Assembly (NCBI GenBank): GCA_021159005.1
Contig: JAGGSN010000134.1
Span: 1-64,000 of the forward strand
Direction of reading: 5' to 3'
From: Candidatus Zixiibacteriota bacterium
Lineage (GTDB): Bacteria; Zixibacteria; MSB-5A5; UBA10806; 4484-95
Length of the DNA: 64,000 nucleotides
This document shows, in pieces, positions 16,255 through 23,487 of the stretch (position 1 is its first letter; every line of letters begins with the position of its first letter). Under the pieces are notes generated by a model. The model was not told the DNA's origin and ran no database searches. It saw nothing but the letters and a program-made list of their open reading frames with translations. The position numbers and the translations under genes are program-made.

Positions 16255-17183
16255 TCGATACAGCCGCGCCGCAGATTTCATTTAAGGATTTGTTAGGTCA
16301 GGAGCTTGCAAATAAGCAGCCCGCTAAAATAAAGGATATAGCTTTTAAGTCGCCGATAATAATCGGCGGCTGCGGCTCCAGCGGCACTACGCTTTTAAAA
16401 ACGATGCTTGACAGCCATAAGAATATCGCCTGCGGACAGGAAATATCGTTTTTTGACAGACCGGCCTTTTTTAAGAGCAATCTTGATAAGCTTTATAACA
16501 TGTTTTTAAATCAAGATTTTGATGAATTGGATAAGGGACAGATTTTTCCTCTCAAGACGAAATTCGGCGATAATTTCGGTTTATTTATTCCCAATACCGG
16601 AAAGCTATACCATGATTTTCCCACGACAAACAGTATGTTTAAACTCGCTCGCAATCTGCGTCACTTTGTTGATCTTTATTTTTCGAATTTCGCTGATATT
16701 AATGGCAAGACTCGATGGGCTGAAAAGACACCAAATAATATATTTTGCATTAATGAGACGCTCGATTTCTTTCCCGACGCTAAGTTTATACATGTCATTA
16801 GAGACGGACGAGACGTAGTATTATCATTGTGTCAGGGACGCAATTTTAACCCGGTAACCGCTATATTTCGTTGGCTGGTTTCGGCAGAGGCAGGTATTCG
16901 TTTTAGAGGCAATCCGCGCTATTATGAAGTCAGGTATGAAGATTTGATACTTGATACTGAAAATACGCTTAAGAAGCTAATGGCGTTTCTTGATGAAGAC
17001 TTTGATCCCAACATGTTAAACTATACTGAATCCGGGAAAGATAATATTCTCGGTTATGGTTCCTCGCCGATATATTCAAATAAGATTGGCAAATGGAAAA
17101 CTCAGGAGCTAAACCCGGTGATTTTAAAATCTTTTGATTTAGCGCTATCAGATTTATTAGAAAAGGTCGGATATGAGGTGTAG
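16251..17183 (+). CDS. PAPS-dependent sulfotransferase
   Basis: 310 residues, soluble, single domain. The 5'-phosphosulfate-binding loop is GGCGSSGTTLL (39-49), and the 3'-phosphate-binding strand is KFIHVIRDGRDVVLS (about 178-192), preceded by RWAEKTP (155-161). This is the Sulfotransfer_1/3 fold, transferring sulfate from PAPS to a hydroxyl or amine. It overlaps cysC by four bases. The acceptor is unknown; candidates are cell-surface glycans, given the sugar-nucleotide and glycosyltransferase genes elsewhere in the window. Confidence 0.9.
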   Translation: MIDTAAPQISFKDLLGQELANKQPAKIKDIAFKSPIIIGGCGSSGTTLLKTMLDSHKNIACGQEISFFDRPAFFKSNLDKLYNMFLNQDFDELDKGQIFPLKTKFGDNFGLFIPNTGKLYHDFPTTNSMFKLARNLRHFVDLYFSNFADINGKTRWAEKTPNNIFCINETLDFFPDAKFIHVIRDGRDVVLSLCQGRNFNPVTAIFRWLVSAEAGIRFRGNPRYYEVRYEDLILDTENTLKKLMAFLDEDFDPNMLNYTESGKDNILGYGSSPIYSNKIGKWKTQELNPVILKSFDLALSDLLEKVGYEV

Positions 17184-17241
17184 CTTAGGTTATCTATATT
17201 TGGATGCTTAATAGATATTCTATCACAATAAGAGGAATTTA

Positions 17242-17826
17242 ATGCAATTAACCGGCAACAAAGAAAAAGATTCGGAATACTACGACGGTTTATATCTTCG
17301 TGGTTTTACAGCCGCTGAATATTACCCGATTTATAAGTTTGCCCTACAGATTCTAAAAAGCTTCCCCTCGCCGCGGGTTTTAGAGTTGGGCTGCGGGCTT
17401 GGCGATATGGCCAAGATGATAATGGCTGAGGGGATATCATATCGGGGGTTTGATTATAGCGAAGAAGCGATTAAGCGATGTAAGAATTTGTGTCCGCAGG
17501 GTGATTTCCGGGTTGGCAATATATATAATGATAATGATTACAAACCTTTCGATTATAATACGGTAATTGCTCTTGAGGTTTTGGAGCATGTAGATGATAT
17601 GCAGATATTTCGCAGTATCCCGCCCGGGGTACGATTAATAGCATCGGTGCCAAATTTTAAAGATAAAGCACATTTACGAATATATGAGGATATCAAAGAA
17701 GATATTATCGAAAGGTATTGGCCTTATTTTCAGGTATTGGCGATTAAGACATTCAAAGGGAATAGTCCGGGCACAGACTATGAGGCGAATGTTCATTTGT
17801 TTCATGGGATAAAAATGCTATCTTAG
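17242..17826 (+). CDS. Class I SAM-dependent methyltransferase
   Basis: 194 residues. Motif I is VLELGCGLGDMA (46-57), followed by GFDYSEEAI (motif II) and VIALEVLEHVDD (about 112-123), the pattern of small-molecule methyltransferases near UbiE/COQ5. It follows the sulfotransferase by 58 bases with an AAGAGGAATTT ribosome binding site, and may act on the same molecule. A terminator hairpin lies right after the stop. Confidence 0.85.
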   Translation: MQLTGNKEKDSEYYDGLYLRGFTAAEYYPIYKFALQILKSFPSPRVLELGCGLGDMAKMIMAEGISYRGFDYSEEAIKRCKNLCPQGDFRVGNIYNDNDYKPFDYNTVIALEVLEHVDDMQIFRSIPPGVRLIASVPNFKDKAHLRIYEDIKEDIIERYWPYFQVLAIKTFKGNSPGTDYEANVHLFHGIKMLS

Positions 17827-17834
17827 CCAAATTT

Positions 17835-17872
17835 TCGGGTTTTTTCCTCGCCTTCGGCGAGTCAGAACCCGA
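17835..17872 (+). terminator. Intrinsic terminator between convergent genes
   Basis: TCGGGTT/AACCCGA outer arms and a CTCGCC-TTC-GGCGAG inner hairpin, followed by CCTATTTTTA on the plus strand. It lies between the methyltransferase (+) and the flagellar region (-) and may serve both. Confidence 0.75.
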
Positions 17873-17908
17873 CCTATTTTTACTGATTATTAATTATTAA
17901 TATGCGGA

Positions 17909-18286
17909 TTAATAGAAAAGTTCTTTTAATATTTCGTAATCGACTCTGATTATTTTTCGGCATGTTTTGCAGACTGGGATTCTGCTTTTGATATCATCAT
18001 CATCGAGCTGGCTGCTGCATCCGATGCATTTATGAAGTGATATTGGTTTTTGCGATTTGCTTGACTTTGAAGCTTTGGATATTAGTCTTTGGTCAATATC
18101 AAAGGGACTTTCGCCGAGAACGATCATTTTATAGTATTTAAACGCCAAGCTGCTCAATTGTTCTATATTCAAGCCATCGATTTGCATCCGTCGATCGGCA
18201 ATACTCAGTATGCCGCGGTTGACTATTATTTCATCAACCATTTCTTTTATTTTACGTTTTTGAAGGGGAGTTATTTCGCTGGTCAT
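17909..18286 (-). CDS. Zinc-ribbon protein of unknown function
   Basis: 125 residues. The N-terminal half is helical and charged. The C-terminal part has CIGCSS and VCKTCRK, two CxxC pairs that probably bind zinc. I do not recognise the family. Its start overlaps the HDOD gene's stop, so it is probably the last gene of the operon starting at the FlgM-like gene. The N-terminal EIIVNRGILSIADRRMQIDGL block could be an anti-sigma or adaptor surface, but nothing specific supports this. Confidence 0.7.
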   Translation of the reverse strand: MTSEITPLQKRKIKEMVDEIIVNRGILSIADRRMQIDGLNIEQLSSLAFKYYKMIVLGESPFDIDQRLISKASKSSKSQKPISLHKCIGCSSQLDDDDIKSRIPVCKTCRKIIRVDYEILKELFY

Positions 18287-19221
18287 TCTTCGCCGCGAGC
18301 CATATTTATAAATGTTTCAGCTTTCATGTATTCATCTCGTAAAAGCTGAATAAGCTGTTCTTCATAATCCTGCCGTAATCCCAGAACTTGCCAAGCTTTT
18401 TGGCTGCAGTAAATATAGCGTGAATCGGGCAAGAAATTCGAATCATCGTTTTCGGATATTTTAGACAGATAATCAGACATATGAATTATCCATGTAGTGA
18501 TGTTGTCTGGTTTATCATCATCCGGTTTATGATGATACAGGATAGCAGCAGCAAGTTCATAAGGAAGGTTCCATTTCTGAGCCAGATAATTTCCAACCAG
18601 AGTATGATCGAACCCATATATTTCATTCTCAATTTCACAAATAGGTTGTTCCGGATTTTCTTTTACAATTTGCTTTACTGTTATAAACTCGGATGGCATA
18701 TGAGTAAAGATAACCAGTTTTCCTATGTCGTGGAGTAAGCCGGCCGAAAAAGATTCTTCAGCTTCTAAGAATGAAGGGAAATTTTTGGTTCTTGAAATAA
18801 TGCGAGACATAAAGCCAACAGAAAGAGAATGCCGCCAGAAAGCATCAAGATATTCTTTATCAAGTTTATACAATTTTGAGAACGTTTCGAAAACGGATGC
18901 CGAGAGAACCAGGCTGCGAACAACATCCAAACCAAGTATAATTATTGCCTGTTTAACGCTGGTTATAGATCTTGGGATGCCATAGAATGCCGAATTGGTA
19001 AGTTTGAGGATTTTGGCGGTAAGCGCCGGATCTTCAGAAATTATCGCCCCGAGTTGATATGCTGAAGTATCCGGATTGTTGATAGCTTTATTGACCTGTG
19101 TAAAAACCATTGGAGGTGTGGGAAGATTGTGGATTCTGTTGATAATAGTTTTTATTTTTTTTTCAGTGGAAGCTTCCATTTCAGGCATAGTTTTAGGCTC
19201 TCGTTGTTGATGAAATATCAA
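18283..19221 (-). CDS. HDOD-domain signalling protein
   Basis: 312 residues. The HDOD domain covers most of the protein: LPTPPMVFTQVNKAI, ISEDPALTAKILKLTNSAFYG, SVKQAIIILGLDVVRSLVL, then [10 protein letters not shown] (HD retained) and ILYHHKPD. HDOD proteins are HD-like regulators commonly tied to motility and two-component signalling; most are thought not to be enzymes. It lies 6 bases after the FlgM-like gene and shares its sigma-28 promoter, implying production late in flagellar assembly. Confidence 0.9.
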   Translation of the reverse strand: MIFHQQREPKTMPEMEASTEKKIKTIINRIHNLPTPPMVFTQVNKAINNPDTSAYQLGAIISEDPALTAKILKLTNSAFYGIPRSITSVKQAIIILGLDVVRSLVLSASVFETFSKLYKLDKEYLDAFWRHSLSVGFMSRIISRTKNFPSFLEAEESFSAGLLHDIGKLVIFTHMPSEFITVKQIVKENPEQPICEIENEIYGFDHTLVGNYLAQKWNLPYELAAAILYHHKPDDDKPDNITTWIIHMSDYLSKISENDDSNFLPDSRYIYCSQKAWQVLGLRQDYEEQLIQLLRDEYMKAETFINMARGEE

Positions 19222-19227
19222 TGAACG

Positions 19228-19713
19228 TTATATCTGGAAATATGCAATAATTTTATCGGCGAATGCACCGAAGTTAGTCTGGTCATTATAATACCCTATA
19301 GAGATATTCTTTTTTATTCCCGCAATTTTTTCATAACGTATATCTGATGTATTGTCGGCGGTTTTATCGATTGAATTAGAATGATGGTATTGTCTAACAA
19401 CATTTTTTAATCCTTCGCTATTAATAAGTTTATCGGATGTTTTTTCTTTAGTATCTTCTATGTCGTAGAAACCGGAAGATGTTTTCTGTTTTATACCGGA
19501 GAGCTGTTTTGTTGCGTTTTTGTCTTGCGCTGCTTCTTTGTTAATTTTATCCGAATAATCTGTTTGGCTTGATAGATTTTTAGTTTTATCAAGTTCAATT
19601 TTATCAAGGTTAGCCGCTTTTTTTTGAACGTCATTTTCGGATTTTGGGGATGTATTAAGTTTTTTATTTTTTTGATCCGTCTGCTGTGATGGACCCAGAC
19701 CTTCAATTTGCAT
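19228..19713 (-). CDS. flgM: FlgM-like anti-sigma-28 factor with two FlgM-type motifs
   Basis: 161 residues, hydrophilic and probably disordered. The start MQIEGLGPSQ resembles FlgM N-termini. Two stretches fit the FlgM sigma-binding pattern (hydrophobic-xx-IK..I..GxY..[12]..ADKI): residues 71-97 (SGIKQKTSSGFYD then SDKLI) and 130-156 (IAGIKKNISIGYYND then ADKII), with equal internal spacing. FlgM holds FliA inactive until secreted through the finished hook. It has its own sigma-28 promoter immediately upstream, giving negative feedback. FlgM is usually about 90-100 residues, so this is long. The family is assigned from pattern only. Confidence 0.7.
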   Translation of the reverse strand: MQIEGLGPSQQTDQKNKKLNTSPKSENDVQKKAANLDKIELDKTKNLSSQTDYSDKINKEAAQDKNATKQLSGIKQKTSSGFYDIEDTKEKTSDKLINSEGLKNVVRQYHHSNSIDKTADNTSDIRYEKIAGIKKNISIGYYNDQTNFGAFADKIIAYFQI

Positions 19714-19731
19714 ATTTCACCTCTATTCCTT

Positions 19732-19758
19732 ATATCGGAAACAGGTTTTAAAACTTTA
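19732..19758 (-). promoter_or_regulatory. Sigma-28 promoter of the FlgM-like operon
   Basis: TAAA, 15 bases, then TCCGATAT (6 of 8 to GCCGATAA with the CCGATA core intact). The -35 overlaps the end of the fliT-like gene. The predicted start is only about 12 bases before the FlgM-like ATG. Confidence 0.7.
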
Positions 19759-20178
19759 ATACAGACAATCTACAGAAATTTTATTTAACGCATTTTTTTG
19801 CCGATAACCCTCTATATCCATTCTTTTTATTATATTTTTAAGATTTTCGAAAACGACTCGCTGACCGCCTGCGACCCGAATCTGTAAAATATCCATAAAA
19901 CGTTTTATCTTTAAGATGGCGTTTTTAATTTTATTTACAATATCCACCAATTCTATTCTGTGAGCGAATTCGGGATTAATCTTCAAAATTCCATTTATTT
20001 CACGTTCCAATTTTTTCACTTTGTCAAACTGCAAGTTGATATTTTCGACTTGTTCAAAAGCCCATTCCGATCCTTGTCTGTGACCGACAATTTTCCTTAA
20101 AAACAACTCTATCTCCTGATATACATCTAATTGAGACGATAAAAGCCGTTTTACATAATCGCTGGCAGATGACATCAT
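19756..20178 (-). CDS. FliT-like flagellar export chaperone (putative)
   Basis: 140 residues, all helical and basic, with no membrane segment. It directly follows fliS, overlapping by 4 bases, where fliT (chaperone for FliD) stands in many flagellar clusters. Sequence similarity to FliT is not obvious by eye, so the call rests on position, size and helical character. An alternative is an unrelated helical regulator of the late operon. Confidence 0.5.
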   Translation of the reverse strand: MMSSASDYVKRLLSSQLDVYQEIELFLRKIVGHRQGSEWAFEQVENINLQFDKVKKLEREINGILKINPEFAHRIELVDIVNKIKNAILKIKRFMDILQIRVAGGQRVVFENLKNIIKRMDIEGYRQKNALNKISVDCLY

Positions 20179-20609
20179 ACCTCCGCTGAAAATACTTGTA
20201 CGGGTTTAGAATTTACTTTTTTTACACTTTTGGGAATATCTTCTTTGGTAATGTCAATATTTTCCCATGAATTTTTTATATTTTCGATTAGCGGGATTAT
20301 ATCATCCAGTTCGCTAATTATTTTTGTTGCATTTGCCATAGTAATTTTTTCGACGAAATATGCATAAAGGGCTGATAGTTTATCGGCGAATTCACCGCCT
20401 TTTTCCATATCGAGCGTTGAGAGAAGATGAAGAAAGATGTTCCTTGCCCTGTTTAGTTTTTCAAAAGTGCCCGGAACGTCATTCTTGTTAATCATCTCTT
20501 TGCCTTCATCGATGAATCGCAAAGCACCGGAGTATAACAGTACGATTAATTCTTTCTGATTAAGGCTTGACACATGTATATTTTGGTATGTTTTTAAGTT
20601 GTTTTCCAT
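20175..20609 (-). CDS. fliS: Flagellin export chaperone FliS
   Basis: 144 residues. The FliS signature is visible: YQNIHVSSLNQKELIVLLYSGALRFIDEGK, then RARNIFLHLLSTLDMEKGGEFADKLSALYAYFVEKI. FliS binds the flagellin C-terminus and keeps it unfolded for export. The tail beyond about residue 125 is extended and basic. It lies 39 bases after fliD. Confidence 0.92.
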   Translation of the reverse strand: MENNLKTYQNIHVSSLNQKELIVLLYSGALRFIDEGKEMINKNDVPGTFEKLNRARNIFLHLLSTLDMEKGGEFADKLSALYAYFVEKITMANATKIISELDDIIPLIENIKNSWENIDITKEDIPKSVKKVNSKPVQVFSAEV

Positions 20610-20648
20610 GATCTCCCTTAAGCTTTATATCTATATTATTGATACTTA

Positions 20649-22976
20649 TTAATGATTACCTTTCATTAACGACCAGTTGCTATCAAGGCTGGAAATTGTT
20701 TGGCTTAAATAGCTCTGCTGCGACTGTAATTGCGACAGCGCTTTTTCCATTGCTGTAAACTGCTGATAAAGCGAAGCACGTTTTATTTCAAGTTGTTCGT
20801 TTATATTTTCAATTTGATCGGCAATGCTGTCAATCTGCAGCTGCAAACCGTCTTTTCTGCTGGCAATAACCCCATCCGAATCGGTATATGAGGCGATTTT
20901 CTCGCTGATGATAGCGGCAACTCCTTTATTGAAACATACAGTATCCTCAGGGCCTTCTACTAATTGGTTTTCGGTGAGAGTTATCAGCAGTTTCATGCCT
21001 GCGGTGTTTTCATTATCACTATCGCCGATTAAATATTGGCCGGTGCCGGAAGCGGTTTCACCGTTAATAGTTCCTTCGACATCAAGACCATCAACGCTGG
21101 TTCCATTTGTTAATCCCAAAATATCATGAGCCGTATTTTCGGAAGCGGTTTCGAGCGTAACGGTAGAATTTGAACCATATGTAGAGGAGGTAATCTCGAG
21201 ATGTCCATTAGCGCCGTTATCAATCCATTCAACATCGACGCTTACTCCCGAAAGACTGGTATCGCTGTTTATAGCGTTTTCGACTTCCTCAGCGAGAGCT
21301 TCCCCCGAGTTGTAGGTTGCTTCAGCAAGAAAGATACTACTGCTGATCTTGTTGCTTATTTTTATATTTAACACATTGTTTGAGCCGTCTATTGTAAGAG
21401 GAGTATTTGAGGGACTGGCAATCTCGCTTGCTGTTAACGACCCTTGTCTTGCGGCTTGAGTGATATCGACCGCATAACCGGATGCTGATATTTTGGTAAG
21501 AGCGTTTGATGAAATATATTCGACAAACGTAGTATTTGTTGTGCCGCTGGACTTGAATAAGCTTATAACATCCTCAAGATTCTCATTGATTTTATTATCG
21601 AAAGTTAATTCGTTGAATGTTAGTCGGCCGCTTGAGTCGAATTTTACACCCACTTGCGACAGCATTTTAACATTATCGGGGCGCCCAGATAGGACGCTTG
21701 TTAATGTTGTTCTGATATTATTGTGAAGCATCATCAGGGAGATATCGCCTATAAGAACTCCAACCTTGCCGGTTTCTTCAGTATAAGAAAATTGTGAATC
21801 TACAAATTCCTGGTATTCGTTATATTTAGCAACAAATTTATTTATTTGCGATTTTATTTGTGATCTATCTTCGTTGATAGTAATCTCGACAGGATCGCCT
21901 GTACTGATAGAGTTTAATTCAAGAGTTACGCCTTCGATTAAATCATCGATGGTATTTTCATAATGAGTGAACGTAATAGGCGAGCCGCCGTTTGAAGAAC
22001 TGCCAAGCTGTACGATGGCATCCTGACCGTTCTGTATAGTTGGCGCAAAAGCCTGAACCTGGAAAGTATCGCCTGCCTGAAGAGCACCTTCGGTAAAATA
22101 GACGCTTAAACCGTCAGCTCCATCTCCAACTAAGGCAATATCCGTATCTGCCGTCGAGACGGTGATAGTGCCGCTGTTTGTGCCGTCGGTCCAGTCGATA
22201 TCAATATCGCCGGCGCCAATAGTCTGCAGACCTGTTCCTCCTATGGTAAATGTGTAGGCTTTATTTTCGCTGCCTGTGTATGCCGCGCCTGTACTGGTTT
22301 GAGGGTTGGAGGAGGCGTTGCTTGACCATGACAATTTTTCAGTCCAATCGAATGCGGCTGAAAATTCGGGGGCAGTTCCGCCGCTTAAATTATAATTAAC
22401 AGTGATTTGATTATCGGCTCCCGAGTCTTTCGCGGTTAGCACTAAACGGTATGGATTATGTTCGGAGCCGTCATTTATTATAGCCGCCGTGACTCTGGCG
22501 CTGGAGTTATTAATAGCATCCTTAAGCGTAGTAAGAGTATTATTGCTATCATCAATTGTAATAACTGTCGAGCTGTTATCGCCTAAGCTTATTTCGATGT
22601 CGCCCGTGCCGATACTTTCGGTTAGGGAGTACATTCCCGTACTGGCTATCTGGTGGCGAGTCGCCAGTTGTTCAACCGTAAGATAATAGGTTCCGGGGGC
22701 AGCGTCATTGGAGGCATTGATAGATATCACATTTTCATCTGAGGATACGGCTGATTTTGCATACCATAATTTTTCATCGGATAATATAGATGCCTGCGAT
22801 TTTACCGACAGGAGCATTGCTTCAATTGAACCCCATGTTGACAGCTTGTTTGTGAACTCGGTTTGTCTTTGGGCGAAAACATTAATTCTCTGGCTTTCAT
22901 ACTTCATTATTGATTCGATAATTTCGGTAGTGTTCAAGCCTGATGCTATTCCGTCAATTGCGCCACTATAGCTCAT
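20649..22976 (-). CDS. fliD: Flagellar cap protein FliD, enlarged
   Basis: 775 residues; common FliDs are about 450-500. The N-terminal FliD domain (SGLNTTEIIESIMKYESQRI) and C-terminal helices (ITINEDRSQIKSQINKFVAKYNEYQ; end IKRASLYQQFTAMEKALSQLQSQQSYLS) are normal. Extra length lies in Thr/Ser/Gly-rich middle segments, including flagellin hook-in-like units near residues 105-205 and 520-610. FliD caps the filament and folds incoming flagellin. A terminator sits between flaG and this gene. AAAGGAA precedes the ATG. Its enlargement parallels that of the flagellin it must accommodate. Confidence 0.93.
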   Translation of the reverse strand: MSYSGAIDGIASGLNTTEIIESIMKYESQRINVFAQRQTEFTNKLSTWGSIEAMLLSVKSQASILSDEKLWYAKSAVSSDENVISINASNDAAPGTYYLTVEQLATRHQIASTGMYSLTESIGTGDIEISLGDNSSTVITIDDSNNTLTTLKDAINNSSARVTAAIINDGSEHNPYRLVLTAKDSGADNQITVNYNLSGGTAPEFSAAFDWTEKLSWSSNASSNPQTSTGAAYTGSENKAYTFTIGGTGLQTIGAGDIDIDWTDGTNSGTITVSTADTDIALVGDGADGLSVYFTEGALQAGDTFQVQAFAPTIQNGQDAIVQLGSSSNGGSPITFTHYENTIDDLIEGVTLELNSISTGDPVEITINEDRSQIKSQINKFVAKYNEYQEFVDSQFSYTEETGKVGVLIGDISLMMLHNNIRTTLTSVLSGRPDNVKMLSQVGVKFDSSGRLTFNELTFDNKINENLEDVISLFKSSGTTNTTFVEYISSNALTKISASGYAVDITQAARQGSLTASEIASPSNTPLTIDGSNNVLNIKISNKISSSIFLAEATYNSGEALAEEVENAINSDTSLSGVSVDVEWIDNGANGHLEITSSTYGSNSTVTLETASENTAHDILGLTNGTSVDGLDVEGTINGETASGTGQYLIGDSDNENTAGMKLLITLTENQLVEGPEDTVCFNKGVAAIISEKIASYTDSDGVIASRKDGLQLQIDSIADQIENINEQLEIKRASLYQQFTAMEKALSQLQSQQSYLSQTISSLDSNWSLMKGNH

Positions 22977-22995
22977 AATACATTTCCTTTAAAAT

Positions 22996-23019
22996 TCGGG
23001 GGCTATAAGAAGCCCCCGA
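22996..23019 (-). terminator. Terminator downstream of flaG
   Basis: TCGGGGGCT / AGCCCCCGA perfect stem with a TCTTAT loop, followed by ATTTTAAA on the minus strand. It separates flagellin/flaG from fliD, probably as a partial terminator. Confidence 0.75.
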
Positions 23020-23022
23020 TTC

Positions 23023-23430
23023 TTATACGGTTTCATCATAAATGATCCCCAACAGATCATTTATTCTTTCCTTGAGTCTTAAAAATTCTTCAGGCGGTAT
23101 TTGCCTGATTAGTTTATCAGTACCTTTTTCGAAGATTTTAATAATCAGTTCATCGGTTTTATCGTCAATTTCATATTTCAAATCGACCTGGAAGCTTTTA
23201 ACGAATTTGTCAAAATCGCTAATAGCCTCCTGAACTAATTCTTTAACTTTCTTAGGGTCATCAGACAGTTTTACGCTTTTGTCCTTTTCAAGACTTTGGG
23301 TATTTTCACTGACCTGAGTTTTTATTTTATCTCTATGGACAGGGGTCTTTGGAGACACCCCACCCAGAGGCTGGTCTGCGCTTTTGCCAACCCTTTCAAG
23401 AGCCATCTGGGTAGTTATTTCACCATTCAT
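23023..23430 (-). CDS. flaG: FlaG-family flagellar protein
   Basis: 135 residues. The C-terminal FlaG domain is clear: LKYEIDDKTDELIIKIFEKGTDKLIRQIPPEEFLRLKERINDLLGIIYDE. The N-terminal half is disordered and charged. FlaG proteins affect filament length and are encoded beside flagellin or fliD. It is located between them here, followed by a strong terminator hairpin. Confidence 0.9.
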   Translation of the reverse strand: MNGEITTQMALERVGKSADQPLGGVSPKTPVHRDKIKTQVSENTQSLEKDKSVKLSDDPKKVKELVQEAISDFDKFVKSFQVDLKYEIDDKTDELIIKIFEKGTDKLIRQIPPEEFLRLKERINDLLGIIYDETV

Positions 23431-23450
23431 TTGAATATCCCCTTTATAAT

Positions 23451-23476
23451 GAGGAGAGCGTTAGAACGCCCTCCTC
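23451..23476 (-). terminator. Hairpin downstream of flagellin
   Basis: GAGGAG-GCGTT and AACGC-CTCCTC arms around CT, in the spacer after fliC. There is no good T run, so it is more likely an mRNA-stabilising or attenuating hairpin that gives flagellin more transcript than flaG. Confidence 0.5.
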
Positions 23477-23487
23477 AAAAGATATGA

